Notes under the pieces: model-generated | Database searches by the model: none | Seen by the model: the letters and a program-made list of their open reading frames with translations, nothing else | What the model was told of the DNA's origin: nothing | In this document: piece after piece, positions 45,172-54,276 of the stretch | Layout: each line of letters begins with the position of its first letter | Position numbering within the stretch: the first letter of the stretch is position 1 | Position numbers and translations under genes: made by a program | Assembly: GCA_002399025.1 (NCBI GenBank) | Contig: DHCV01000035.1 | Location: 55,637 to 119,636 of the forward strand | Length of the DNA stretch: 64,000 nt | Origin: Bacteroidales bacterium UBA4893 | GTDB lineage: Bacteria > Bacteroidota > Bacteroidia > Bacteroidales > P3 | Direction: 5' to 3'

Positions 45172-45270
45172 CTTCGTTTTAATCTGCTAACTCTTCGTTT
45201 TAATTTACTGAAACCAAGTTTTAATAAATTCTTTCTTCGTTTTAATTTACTCAAACAAGGTTTTAATTTT
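45172..45270. repeat. Cluster of CTTCGTTTTAATTTAC / CAAGGTTTTAAT units
   Basis: Three close copies (45172-45187, 45193-45208, 45235-45250) and two divergent ones (near 45214 and 45255) are the reverse complement of the GTAAATTAAAAC(GAAG/AAGG) units near 17.1 and 22.98 kb. They fill the gap between the PpiD terminator and the first YD-repeat gene and mark the start of the accessory region. Confidence 0.8.
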
Positions 45271-45332
45271 GCAACTCCTCATTTCAATTTTTTGACTCAT
45301 TATTTTAAAATAATGCTAATTAATTTCTGATT

Positions 45333-45370
45333 GATGCTCTTCTTTGGCATAAGACTAAGGCTATTTTTGC
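45333..45370 (+). promoter_or_regulatory. Shared motif promoter, copy 1 (YD-repeat gene A1)
   Basis: GATGCT, then CTTTGGCATAA (45343-45353), then TATTTTTGC (45362-45370). TTTG to the TA of the -7 box is exactly 15 bases, as in the four other copies. The YD-repeat gene starts at 45400. Confidence 0.72.
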
Positions 45371-45399
45371 TCCAAAATTATTAATTTAACATTAAAGTT

Positions 45400-46212
45400 A
45401 TGAATAACAAGAAAATTCAAGGGCTTATAGCATCAGTTATAAAGCCTTCACACAAGTACATTGAAGAAAAAACCTTTTTAGGAATTGAAAAAATGGGAAA
45501 AATAGTTGAAAAAGAAATAGAATCCTATAGCTTCACCCTATTTAATGAAGAAGGAAATGCTTTAAACTATTTCCAAAAGTCAAAAAACACAACATTAAGT
45601 CAACAAAGCATCAACAATAATGAGGATGAGGATAATTCTAAGACCTTTTTCCAAAAATACTCATACAAATACAACACAAATGGTCAAATAGTAGAAGAAA
45701 ATGCCTATGATTCTAATGGAGTATTCGTACAAAAATCAATTTATGAATACAATTCAAATGGGAAAATAGAAGAATGCAGAGAATTTGATAGAGAAGGAAA
45801 ACTTATTTCTTCCAAAAAATATGACTTAAAAGGAAATATTATTGAGAAAAACACATACAATAAAAACAGGAAACTGCGTGAAAGAGAGCTTTTTAAATAT
45901 GATTTAGAGAAAAAAACAGTAGAAAAAAACACTTACGATTCCGAAAGAAATTTTAAGAAAAAAGAAATCTACAAATACAATTCAAAAGGCAATGAGATAG
46001 AGTATAACTCATTTAACTTAGAAGAAATGTTTGATTGGAAATGCATAACATCCCAATACGAATACGACCAAAGAAATAATTGGATAAAAAGAATAATCAA
46101 TGATGGCGAGAATTATAAAGTAACCACAAGAAAAATAATATATTACGGAGAAGAAGAAAACACAAATTTCCCAAATTGGGATTCCCCATTTTTCAAAGAT
46201 TTGAAAGAATAA
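45400..46212 (+). CDS. Cytosolic YD-repeat protein, subfamily A (copy 1)
   Basis: The 270-residue protein has no signal peptide. From about residue 85 it is built of repeats resembling YKYNTNGQIVEENAYDSNGV and YDLKGNIIEKNTYNKNRK. This is the YD/RHS-type pattern of ~20-24 residues with Y-x-Y-(D/N)-x3-G-x-I-x-E. It ends with a conserved cap, YEYDQRNNWIKRI followed by YKVTTRKIIYYGE, and a short NWDSPF tail. Copy 4 at 54277 shares this cap and tail (WKSPFYYRIKE), defining subfamily A. No toxin domain is attached. Function unknown; its promoter bears the shared CTTTGGCATAA motif. Confidence 0.7.
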   Translation: MNNKKIQGLIASVIKPSHKYIEEKTFLGIEKMGKIVEKEIESYSFTLFNEEGNALNYFQKSKNTTLSQQSINNNEDEDNSKTFFQKYSYKYNTNGQIVEENAYDSNGVFVQKSIYEYNSNGKIEECREFDREGKLISSKKYDLKGNIIEKNTYNKNRKLRERELFKYDLEKKTVEKNTYDSERNFKKKEIYKYNSKGNEIEYNSFNLEEMFDWKCITSQYEYDQRNNWIKRIINDGENYKVTTRKIIYYGEEENTNFPNWDSPFFKDLKE

Positions 46213-46305
46213 AGCAAAAGCAATTTAATATAAATAAATAATTGAGAAGAGAAAATTCATTCCAGATTTATTTCTTACTTGTTATCTCCGGATTCTAAGC
46301 ATTGA

Positions 46306-46470
46306 CTAAAAAGTGCATTTTTGAAAGCGTTTATAGAAATCCTTTCTGAATATGGGCAGGGAGAAAAACTAAACAATTTTGATTTTATCAACTGCGAAGT
46401 TATTCCAAATGAAAAAGACAAAGTTGAATATAAACAAATACATATTCTAATAAAAAATAAATACATATGA
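46306..46470 (+). pseudogene. Possible gene remnant overlapping the phosphoesterase start
   Basis: A frame without ATG reads KSAFLKAFIEILSEYGQGEK, then LNNFDFINCEVIPNEKDKVE and YKQIHILIKNKYI. It stops at a TGA that overlaps the next ATG (ATGA). The sequence has protein-like composition and typical coupling to the following gene, but is closed by a TGA upstream near 46305. It may be the 3' end of a lost gene. No family recognised; it could also be chance. Confidence 0.3.
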
Positions 46471-47075
46471 AAATATTACATCTTTCAGACACACATAATT
46501 TACATAGGGAATTAATAGATTTGCCTAAGGCGGATTTGATAATTCATTCTGGTGATATTTCTTTTTCTGGAGAAGGAAATGAGGTTATGGATTTTATTGA
46601 TTGGTTTTATAAATTAGATTATAAATATAAGATTTTTATTGCAGGGAATCATGACTTTTGCTTAGATGGTAAAGAAAGTGATGTTTTACAGAAATTTCTA
46701 CCTAAAAACTGTTATTATCTTGATAAAAATGGTGTAAGAATTGAGAATATAAATTTTTGGGGACTTCCTTTTTTCTTTTCTGATGATGTGTCTGGATTTT
46801 ACGATAAATCTATTGAAGAAATTCCATCAAACACAGATATTCTTATAACTCATAGACCTCCTTTTCAAATACTTGATAGAGCAGGAAAAATAAATTATGG
46901 TTGCTCTAACCTTTTGAAGAGGGTTAATGAAATAAAACCTAAGTATCATCTCTTTGGTCATATTCACGATTCCTATGGAGTAGTTGACAACAAAACAACT
47001 GTCTTTGCAAATTCTGCAATAGTAAATGAAAATTATAAAATCTCCAATCAACCATTTGTTTTTGAATATCTTTAA
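46467..47075 (+). CDS. Calcineurin-like metallophosphoesterase
   Basis: The 202-residue enzyme has the full set of metal-binding motifs: D8-T-H10, G29-D30, G60-N-H-D63, H129 in THRPP and G164-H-I-H167. It belongs to the small phosphoesterase group found as stand-alone cytosolic proteins acting on nucleic-acid ends, nucleotides or phosphodiesters. It is placed between two YD-repeat genes, with an upstream remnant overlapping its start codon. It does not have its own copy of the shared motif. Substrate unknown. Confidence 0.88.
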   Translation: MKILHLSDTHNLHRELIDLPKADLIIHSGDISFSGEGNEVMDFIDWFYKLDYKYKIFIAGNHDFCLDGKESDVLQKFLPKNCYYLDKNGVRIENINFWGLPFFFSDDVSGFYDKSIEEIPSNTDILITHRPPFQILDRAGKINYGCSNLLKRVNEIKPKYHLFGHIHDSYGVVDNKTTVFANSAIVNENYKISNQPFVFEYL

Positions 47076-47087
47076 AATTCCTTTTAC

Positions 47088-47125
47088 GATGCTATCCTTT
47101 GGCATAATAACATTAGTATCTTTGC
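47088..47125 (+). promoter_or_regulatory. Shared motif promoter, copy 2 (exonuclease/YD-repeat operon)
   Basis: GATGCT, CTTTGGCATAA (47097-47107), TATCTTTGC (47117-47125); 15 bases from TTTG to TA. The exonuclease gene starts at 47159 and the YD-repeat gene follows in the same unit. Confidence 0.75.
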
Positions 47126-47158
47126 CAAGTAAAATCTAAAAATTAAAAATAATATAGT

Positions 47159-47647
47159 ATGAAATCCTTTGTAGCTATTGATTTTGAAACGGCAAATCAG
47201 CATAGAAGCATTTGCAGTATGGGGGTTGTTATTGTGAAAAATGGAATAATAACAGACAGGTTTTATAGTTTAGTTAAACCAGAGCCTAATTTCTATTGTT
47301 ATTGGGCTACTGAATGTCATGGATTAACTAAGAAAGACACCAATAATGCTGAGTATTTTCCTGAGGTTTGGAGTAATATTGTTGGCAGAATTAAGAATTT
47401 GCCATTGGTTGCTCATAATAGTCCATTTGATGAGGGTTGTCTTAAGGAAAGCTATGAAAGATATAATATGAAATACCCTTACTTCCAATTCTATTGCACT
47501 TTAAGAAAAGCAAGACAGGTTATTCCTAATTTACCAAACTATCAGCTTGATACTGTTTCCAAACACTTAGGCTTCACTCTTGAAAATCATCATAACGCCT
47601 TAGCTGATGCTGAAGCATGTGCCTTTATTGCAACAAAGATACTATAA
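47159..47647 (+). CDS. DnaQ-like DEDDh 3'-5' exonuclease
   Basis: The 162-residue protein is a free-standing exonuclease domain: Exo I motif FVAIDFETA (Asp7 and Glu9), Exo II LVAHNSPFDEGCL, and Exo III NHHNALADAEACA with the paired His and Asp of the DEDDh class. It should remove nucleotides from 3' ends of DNA or RNA in the cytosol. It lacks polymerase or BRCT partners. It has the shared motif promoter and is followed 28 bases later by a YD-repeat gene, so they form one transcription unit. Confidence 0.92.
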   Translation: MKSFVAIDFETANQHRSICSMGVVIVKNGIITDRFYSLVKPEPNFYCYWATECHGLTKKDTNNAEYFPEVWSNIVGRIKNLPLVAHNSPFDEGCLKESYERYNMKYPYFQFYCTLRKARQVIPNLPNYQLDTVSKHLGFTLENHHNALADAEACAFIATKIL

Positions 47648-47675
47648 TATTAAATTCACCAAGTAATATATCGTA

Positions 47676-48623
47676 ATGAATACAACCATAAGTAATCTTT
47701 ATAAATGTGGAATTAATGGTAAAGTGAAGTCTATAGAGACAAAAAAATACTATATTTCCCAAAAGTCTGGTGAAATTAAGAAAGGGAAATTAAAGGAGTA
47801 TTCTCTAAGCACTTTTAATAAGCAAGGCAATGTTTTGGATGAGATTTATAAAGATGCAGATAGACAAAGTGAATTAAAAAACAGGTATGATTCTAAAGGC
47901 AATTTGAAAGAAGAGTTGGTTGAAATAAATTTGAAGATTGGAAAAGACCTGACTAAAGACATTTACACAATAACATTGAAGCAAACATATAAATATGATT
48001 CAAAAGGGAATATTATTGAGTGTTTGCATTATAACAAAACAGAAAATTTTAGGAAGAAAATCATTTTTGAATATGATCCAATGGGAAATATAATTGGCAA
48101 GTATTCATATAATTCAAAAGGGGATTTTATTCAGAAAGAAATCTATACATATAATTTAGAAGGAAAAGAAACTGAATATTCTAATTATTACAAAGAACAT
48201 ATTATAAATAAGAATACACACAAATATGATTCACAAAATAATCTAATTGAAACTAATAATTATTCTTTAGATAATAAACTAAGTAAGAAAATAAGATATA
48301 AATATGACAACAAAGGCAATAAGGCTGAATTTATATTTAACTCTAATGGAGAATTAGAAGAGAAAAATAATTTTAAAGCCAATGGGAAAATAATTGAACA
48401 TTATACTACTAATTCAAAAGGAAACTTATATTTAAAAAATCAATCTAACTATGACTCTGACAGAAACTTAATAGAAAGATATTCTTATGATTCAAATAAT
48501 AATATTCTAACCAAAGAAACTCACAATTATGAATTTGACCAAAAAGAAAACTGGATAAAAGATATTATTTTAAGAAGCATAATAGGAAGCGAAATTATTA
48601 TTAGAAAAATTAAATACTTGTAA
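47676..48623 (+). CDS. Cytosolic YD-repeat protein, subfamily B (copy 2)
   Basis: The 315-residue protein begins CGINGKVKSIETKKYYISQK, a cap almost identical to copy 3 at 52674. About nine YD-like repeats follow (YKYDSKGNIIECLHYN, YDPMGNIIGKYSYNSKGD, YKYDNKGNKAEFIFNSNGE) and a closing ENWIKDIILRSIIGSEIIIR cap. There is no signal peptide or fused toxin. It sits 28 bases after the exonuclease and immediately upstream of the DUF262 pair. Unknown function; repeat proteins of this sort may bind partner proteins or glycans. Confidence 0.7.
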   Translation: MNTTISNLYKCGINGKVKSIETKKYYISQKSGEIKKGKLKEYSLSTFNKQGNVLDEIYKDADRQSELKNRYDSKGNLKEELVEINLKIGKDLTKDIYTITLKQTYKYDSKGNIIECLHYNKTENFRKKIIFEYDPMGNIIGKYSYNSKGDFIQKEIYTYNLEGKETEYSNYYKEHIINKNTHKYDSQNNLIETNNYSLDNKLSKKIRYKYDNKGNKAEFIFNSNGELEEKNNFKANGKIIEHYTTNSKGNLYLKNQSNYDSDRNLIERYSYDSNNNILTKETHNYEFDQKENWIKDIILRSIIGSEIIIRKIKYL

Positions 48624-48739
48624 TAGTCTAATCAGAAAAAAATATATACTTTTGCAATACTTTGTTCTGTAAATATTAAGATTTTTAAAATCATACAGGA
48701 TAGAATAATTGAAGATAAAACAATATAAAATTTTTAAAT

Positions 48740-50473
48740 ATGTGTAAAGAAAGTCTCAATAATGAAATTTTGAAAAACGTACAGAATTTATTAGATTTAC
48801 GTTTTTTCATTCCTAAGTATCAGCGAGGTTATCGTTGGAAAGAAAATCAAATCATTGATTTACTTAATGATATTGACAGATTTAATCCAAGCAATGATGA
48901 AGATAAAAATTCTTGGTATTGCTTGCAGCCTTTAGTTGTAAAGAAAAGTGAAGATGGTTGGCGACTTATTGACGGACAACAACGATTGACAAGTATAAAA
49001 TTGATATTACATTATCTCAATAAGAAATTCTTTTACGTGGAACCCAAGCAAATATACACTTTAGATTACGAAACACGAGGTAAAGACGAAGAATGGTTGA
49101 AAATTTTAGAAGATGAAAATAATGCAGAAAATAATATTGACTATAAGCATATTTACTTAGCATATCAGGCTATTAAAAATTGGTTTGAGCTCAAAGGTTC
49201 AGAATTCAGTAGTTATGGATTTAGTGATAAAATACTTAATAACTGCAAATTCATTTGGTATGATATAGACCAGAATGGTCAACGAAATGAAATAGAAGAG
49301 GATGTTTTTATTCGCTTAAATGTTGGCAAAATTCCACTTACAAATTCTGAACTAATAAAAGCATTATTTCTTAATAGTTCTAACTTTGCTAAGGACAAAA
49401 ATGAGGAAGAAATTAAATTAAGACAATTAGAAATTTCAACTCAATGGGATATAATTGAACAAGAATTGGCAGATAATGAATTTTGGTATTTTATCAATGG
49501 AGAAAAAAATAAAATACGTCCTCGCATTGAGTATTTGTTTAATGTTATTGCCCAAAAACCAAAGAATTCAGACGATAATAATTTTACTTTCAATTATTTT
49601 CAATCAGAATTTGAAAAAAATCAACTTAATAATGGAGACAAACTTGGTTTTGTAAATAATCTTTGGGAAAGAATTTTCAATACATTTTTAATTTTTAAAG
49701 AATGGTTTAATGATAAAGAGAATTATCATTTAATTGGATATTTACTTTGCATGGACTATAAAGATAAAATTGCTACTTTATTACATGAATACACTAACAC
49801 AACTAAAGATGAATTTCGTCAAAATTTAGCTGAGAAAATTAAAAACTCTATAAGTTGGAATGGAAAAGATGACATCAACTATAGCGATGAAACAAGAGCA
49901 AGGCGTATTTTATTATTGCACAATGTCGTAACCATGCAAAAGCAAGAAGACAAAACTGCTCGCTTTTCTTTTTTCCAATATATCGGTACTAAAGAAAACA
50001 AAGGTTGGGACATTGAACACATTCAAGCAAGGGCAGAAAAATCTCCAGAATCGGAACAACATCGAAAAGATTGGTTAAAAGAGGTGAAAAGCGTAATAAT
50101 TGACCAGAACTTACTTGATGAAATCAATAATTTTTCCGATTGGAAAGACTCCAAGATATACAATCAACTATTTGAAAAGGTTAATGAATACTTTTTTAAA
50201 AATTTAGATACTGAAGAAGAGAACCTATTATCTAATCTGGCTCTTTTAGATGCTGGTACAAATCGTGGATATGGTAATGAGTTTTATCCTATTAAACGTA
50301 AAACGATTTTAGAAAAAGATAAAATCGGCGTTTTTATTCCTATATGTACGAAAAAAGTATTTTTGAAACACTACACTGAAGAAGTGTCTAATATGACTTT
50401 TTGGTCAGAAGAAGATCGTAATGCTTATCTAGACAATATAAAATCTGTACTAAAACCATATTTTAACATTTAA
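48740..50473 (+). CDS. DUF262/DUF1524 protein, GmrSD-like restriction factor
   Basis: The 577-residue protein starts with a ParB-like DUF262 domain: IPKYQRGYRW at 24-33 and the NTPase motif DGQQRLT at 78-84. Its C-terminal half holds an HNH-like DUF1524 nuclease: W423-D-I-E426-H427-I, then N508 in LLDAGTNRGYGNEFYPIKR. This architecture is that of GmrSD-type modification-dependent restriction enzymes and BrxU-like factors, which degrade modified phage DNA using NTP hydrolysis. It is followed after 12 bases by a second DUF262 protein. A -7 box (TACTTTTG) precedes it near 48650. Defence role is inferred. Confidence 0.82.
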   Translation: MCKESLNNEILKNVQNLLDLRFFIPKYQRGYRWKENQIIDLLNDIDRFNPSNDEDKNSWYCLQPLVVKKSEDGWRLIDGQQRLTSIKLILHYLNKKFFYVEPKQIYTLDYETRGKDEEWLKILEDENNAENNIDYKHIYLAYQAIKNWFELKGSEFSSYGFSDKILNNCKFIWYDIDQNGQRNEIEEDVFIRLNVGKIPLTNSELIKALFLNSSNFAKDKNEEEIKLRQLEISTQWDIIEQELADNEFWYFINGEKNKIRPRIEYLFNVIAQKPKNSDDNNFTFNYFQSEFEKNQLNNGDKLGFVNNLWERIFNTFLIFKEWFNDKENYHLIGYLLCMDYKDKIATLLHEYTNTTKDEFRQNLAEKIKNSISWNGKDDINYSDETRARRILLLHNVVTMQKQEDKTARFSFFQYIGTKENKGWDIEHIQARAEKSPESEQHRKDWLKEVKSVIIDQNLLDEINNFSDWKDSKIYNQLFEKVNEYFFKNLDTEEENLLSNLALLDAGTNRGYGNEFYPIKRKTILEKDKIGVFIPICTKKVFLKHYTEEVSNMTFWSEEDRNAYLDNIKSVLKPYFNI

Positions 50474-50485
50474 AATCAGAATATT

Positions 50486-52477
50486 ATGCAATTCAACAAA
50501 TTAAGTTTTTGGAGTTTATTATCTGACATTGATATAAATACTATTACTATCCCAATTATTCAGCGAGCATACACACAGGGTGGTCGTGAAGAGGATAGTA
50601 AAATAGAAGAAAAAGGGGGGAAATTTTTAAATCGTCTATTAGAAGCTTTAGAAAACAAGAGCAAACCAATTTTGCTTGATTTTATATATGGCTCTAAAAT
50701 TAAAAAACAATTTTTTCCATTGGATGGACAACAAAGATTAACAACTTTATTTCTTTTATATTGGTATATTGCTCAAAAAGAAAATAAGTTAGATAATAAT
50801 GTAATATCTACTTTGAAAAAATTTACATATAAAACTCGCCAATCTTCTCGTTATTTTTGTGAACATTTGTGTCAATACACAGTTTCTTCAAATCGTAAAG
50901 AAAAATTAAGTGACACTATTAAAAATGAGAAGTGGTATATATCATACTCTTGGAATTCTGACCCATCAATTCGTTCAATGCTTAGCATGTTAGATAAAAT
51001 TGATATCGCTCTCAAGAATAATGATAGTTTATATTGGGATATCTTAACTACAGATATTGAGAATTGTCCTATTACATTTTTTAGTACTTCTTTAGAAGAA
51101 CTAAATCTTACAGATGATTTGTATATAAAAATGAATGCGAGGGGATTAGAATTAACGGATTTTGAAAAAATTAAAGCAGAATTTAATCAAAAAATAGATG
51201 AGGAAAAATGGGATGAGAAAAAAGATTTAACACAAAAATTCGGACATAGAATAGACACTATTTGGACAGATTTATTTTGGAAATACAAAAACGAAAAAAG
51301 TTTGATCGATGATGCCTTAGTAAATTTTATTGCAGGAATTGCTATTTATAATTATGCAATCCATTATACCTCTGATGAGAAAAACGAAATAGAGGAAAGA
51401 ATTAAAAAATTAGCTAACAAACCAGAAGAAGTGAGTCCAGAAGACTTTAACAAGATAGGTTATGATTATTTAGTCAATTGTCTCAATCTATATGCTCAAA
51501 ATAATTATAATATTATTAATACTAAAACAGACTTATGGAATTACAAAAGAGAAAATAATACGCTATTTGAAAGCTTTATAATTGATAAACCAGATAATAA
51601 AGACAAAATTACTTACCCTATGAGAATTTTGTTCTTTGCTCAAACAGAATATTTACTAAGGAATTCTTTTGAACAAGAAAAATTTGATGAGTGGATGAGA
51701 GTTGTAAGAAATATAATTGAAAATTCCACAGCAGATAGTGCAACAACATTTATTTCTGCAATCACCCTTATTAAAGAGTTATCAGCAGGGACTAATGATA
51801 TTTACAATTATCTTTTAACTGCAACTATTAAAGCTGGATATGGGAAAAAACAAATAGAACAAGAAATCATAAAAGCAAGAATTATTCTTAGTAACCCTAA
51901 TGTAAATAAACAAGTTATTTTTGATACTGAAGATACTAATTTCTGTAAAGGGGATATTGATTTTGTTCTGTATTGTATCAATTATGATATAAATAATATT
52001 TCATCTTTTGACACCGAAAGTCTAACAAAACTGAAAGATATTATCAAAGACGAGTTAGATATAAATGAAAAGATGACCGATGACTTTAAAAGAGCATTTC
52101 TCACTATTAAAGATAACGATTATTACAATAAAAATTGGTTCTCTTGGTCTTCAAGTTTCGAGTGTCATAAAAGATACTTACTTGATAAAAACTCCGACCT
52201 AGTTTCCTATTTTGCCAAAAGCAAGGATTTTACTATAAAAAATTATTTAAAGGATTTATTAACACAAAGAATGATCACCAAATCATTTGCAGAAATTGCA
52301 GATACATATTCCATCCCAGCAGGAATGCCTAAATGGAAAGTTAAACTAATTAAAGGAGAGATAAAGTTTTTTGGAGCAACTTATATTCTTATTCCAAATG
52401 ACGATTCTTATTGTCTATTAGCTTGGCAACGACGACCAAGCAAAGAAGAACAAGTAGAAGAAATATCAAATGATTAA
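50486..52477 (+). CDS. Second DUF262 protein without recognisable HNH
   Basis: The 663-residue protein has the DUF262 features IPIIQRAYTQG (22-32) and DGQQRLT (80-86), plus the LYIKMNARGLELTDFEKIKAEF motif typical of the family. I see no E-H-I/N HNH signature in its long C-terminal region. That region is helical, ends with WFSWSSSFECHKRYL and a beta-rich tail, and closes with acidic residues. Twelve bases separate it from the GmrSD-like gene, suggesting a two-subunit system in which this is a sensing or regulatory partner. The partner role is inference. Confidence 0.75.
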   Translation: MQFNKLSFWSLLSDIDINTITIPIIQRAYTQGGREEDSKIEEKGGKFLNRLLEALENKSKPILLDFIYGSKIKKQFFPLDGQQRLTTLFLLYWYIAQKENKLDNNVISTLKKFTYKTRQSSRYFCEHLCQYTVSSNRKEKLSDTIKNEKWYISYSWNSDPSIRSMLSMLDKIDIALKNNDSLYWDILTTDIENCPITFFSTSLEELNLTDDLYIKMNARGLELTDFEKIKAEFNQKIDEEKWDEKKDLTQKFGHRIDTIWTDLFWKYKNEKSLIDDALVNFIAGIAIYNYAIHYTSDEKNEIEERIKKLANKPEEVSPEDFNKIGYDYLVNCLNLYAQNNYNIINTKTDLWNYKRENNTLFESFIIDKPDNKDKITYPMRILFFAQTEYLLRNSFEQEKFDEWMRVVRNIIENSTADSATTFISAITLIKELSAGTNDIYNYLLTATIKAGYGKKQIEQEIIKARIILSNPNVNKQVIFDTEDTNFCKGDIDFVLYCINYDINNISSFDTESLTKLKDIIKDELDINEKMTDDFKRAFLTIKDNDYYNKNWFSWSSSFECHKRYLLDKNSDLVSYFAKSKDFTIKNYLKDLLTQRMITKSFAEIADTYSIPAGMPKWKVKLIKGEIKFFGATYILIPNDDSYCLLAWQRRPSKEEQVEEISND

Positions 52478-52605
52478 TTCTAAGATATAAGGGGTTTTGC
52501 TTGATAATACTCCTAAAGAATATTCAAATGGATAAATCAGACTTACATAAATCACACATAAATGTGTATTCAATTTTTGTTGAATTTTATCAATTACTTC
52601 TCGCC

Positions 52606-52643
52606 TATGCTTTTCTTTAGCATAGGCTTGTTTTTATCTTCGC
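52606..52643 (+). promoter_or_regulatory. Shared motif promoter, copy 3 (YD-repeat gene B2)
   Basis: TATGCT, CTTTAGCATAG (52615-52625), TATCTTCGC (52635-52643), with the same 15-base interval. The most divergent copy: G to A in TTTGG and TTTG to TTCG in the -7 box. TATGCT and AGCATA here form a perfect dyad. The gene starts at 52674. Confidence 0.68.
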
Positions 52644-52673
52644 AAGCAATATTAATCAAAAAAATTATTTGCA

Positions 52674-53588
52674 ATGAATAGAAAAAGCTGTCTTAAGCAA
52701 AGTGGAATTAATGGGAATGTAAAGTCGATTGAAACTAAGACTTACTATATTTCTCGAAAGTCTGGGGAGATTAAGAAAGGGAAACTAAAGCACTTTGATT
52801 TGGAGGTATATGATGAAGATGGGTATATATTAAGTCATAATTTTAGAACTTCTAAATATGATATGAAAGTCCTTTCTGAGTATGATTCTAATATGAACAT
52901 TCTTAAAGAAAGTGTATTTGAAAAAGAAGCTTTGGATTATGAAATGATTTATAAATATGACTTAAATGGAAATCTTATTGAGGAATTAGTTGTTTATCCT
53001 AATGATAATTATAGAGGAGGAACAAAATATGAATATGATTCTAAAGGGAAAGTAATTAAGGAACATATAAGCAATTCAGAGGATTTGGATAGGGTGCAAA
53101 TTCGTAAATATGACACAGAAGGAAAAGAAATTGAGTTTTATTCTTTTTGTGGTGGAGAACCAAACTCAAAGAATATTTATAAGCATGATTCAAAAGGCAA
53201 TACTATTGAAATTAATTATTACGATGAAAAGGAAAAGCTAATTGGAATACATAAATATGAATATGATTCAAATGGCAATAAAACTGAATTTGTTTACCTT
53301 GCAAATGGAAAATTAATAAAGAAGAATATCTTTAATTCAAATGGGAATGTCGTTGAAATGTATTATTCCAATTCAGAAGGGAATTTATATCTAAAACTTA
53401 AATATAACTATAACTCATTAGGAAACTTAAGAGAAAAGTATTCGTATGATTCTAAAAATAATATCACTTATCAAGAAATTCATCAGTATGAATTAGACCA
53501 ATATAATAACTGGATAAAGGATATTATTTTAAAAAGCAAACGAGGAAGCGAGATAATTATTAGAAAGATTGAATATTATGAGGATTAA
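52674..53588 (+). CDS. Cytosolic YD-repeat protein, subfamily B (copy 3)
   Basis: The 304-residue protein shares the N-terminal cap SGINGNVKSIETKTYYISRK and the C-terminal NNWIKDIILKSKRGSEIIIR with copy 2. Between them lie about eight YD-type repeats (YKYDLNGNLIEELVVY, YEYDSKGKVIKEHISN, YNYNSLGNLREKYSYDSKN). No signal sequence. Its 3' end overlaps the convergent alpha/beta-hydrolase gene by 29 bases. With copy 2 it flanks the DUF262 pair. A recent duplication is likely given the near-identical first 30 residues. Confidence 0.7.
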   Translation: MNRKSCLKQSGINGNVKSIETKTYYISRKSGEIKKGKLKHFDLEVYDEDGYILSHNFRTSKYDMKVLSEYDSNMNILKESVFEKEALDYEMIYKYDLNGNLIEELVVYPNDNYRGGTKYEYDSKGKVIKEHISNSEDLDRVQIRKYDTEGKEIEFYSFCGGEPNSKNIYKHDSKGNTIEINYYDEKEKLIGIHKYEYDSNGNKTEFVYLANGKLIKKNIFNSNGNVVEMYYSNSEGNLYLKLKYNYNSLGNLREKYSYDSKNNITYQEIHQYELDQYNNWIKDIILKSKRGSEIIIRKIEYYED

Positions 53589-54129
53589 TTATTCGCTCTA
53601 TCAATGGAACAACAACTTCTCTTATATTTTCTATAGAAATTCTATGCCCATCTTCTATTGTAAATATCTTTTCCTTATCATAAATCTCTTCAAAAAGACT
53701 TTTATAAGAAAATAGCTCATCATTATTGGCAAAGACTCCATAAACCATTGTCTTATACTCTTCAGGAATAATCCTATTTTCCATCTCTCTATATTTCTCT
53801 TTTTCCTCTGAACTAATATTTAGGGCAATTCTTTGATATAATTGTTCAGATGGCTTTAGACAAGGATTTATAAGAATGGTTGGAATAGAGGAGATAAATG
53901 TTGCTGTGAAAGCGCCCATGCTTGATGCTACAACCAATTTAATATCATTTTTAAGGATAAATTCCTTTGCTTTTTCAATATTCTTTTTTGCATTTTCGGA
54001 GAACTCTAAATCATTTGAGAATGCAGGAGAAAAAACTTCAGCCTTTCCTATCATATTTTTTCCTATTTCCAATGCAGTCCTACTATTTCCGATAGAACCA
54101 TAACCATGTATATAAAGTATCTTTATCAT
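53560..54129 (-). CDS. YqiA-like alpha/beta hydrolase
   Basis: The ~189-residue protein matches the UPF0227/YqiA esterase group: starting strand IKILYIHGYGS, a nucleophile elbow VVASSMGAF, an Asp in the VYGVFANNDELF strand and the closing His in IEDGHRISI. I choose the ATG at 54129; the frame is open from 54195, but the first 22 residues (hydrophobic FFLNYFLLLQ) do not fit the family. It is convergent with the YD-repeat gene and shares 29 bases with it. Cytosolic esterase or hydrolase of unknown substrate. Confidence 0.8.
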   Translation of the reverse strand: MIKILYIHGYGSIGNSRTALEIGKNMIGKAEVFSPAFSNDLEFSENAKKNIEKAKEFILKNDIKLVVASSMGAFTATFISSIPTILINPCLKPSEQLYQRIALNISSEEKEKYREMENRIIPEEYKTMVYGVFANNDELFSYKSLFEEIYDKEKIFTIEDGHRISIENIREVVVPLIERIINPHNIQSF

Positions 54130-54193
54130 AATAATGCCTTTGCTTTTCTGCAAAAGTAAGAAATAATTCAAGAAGAAACAAACTCTTCTTCCC

Positions 54194-54231
54194 ATTGCTT
54201 CACTTTGGCATAAAGAAGAATTTATCTTTGC
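54194..54231 (+). promoter_or_regulatory. Shared motif promoter, copy 4 (YD-repeat gene A2)
   Basis: ATTGCTTCACTTTGGCATAA (54194-54213) and TATCTTTGC (54223-54231), 15 bases from TTTG to TA. The first 20 bases are identical to copy 5, and similarity continues into the leader. Start codon at 54277. Confidence 0.75.
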
Positions 54232-54276
54232 ATTTGAAAGTATAATTGTATTGTTTATAAAGAATAGTTAGTAGAC

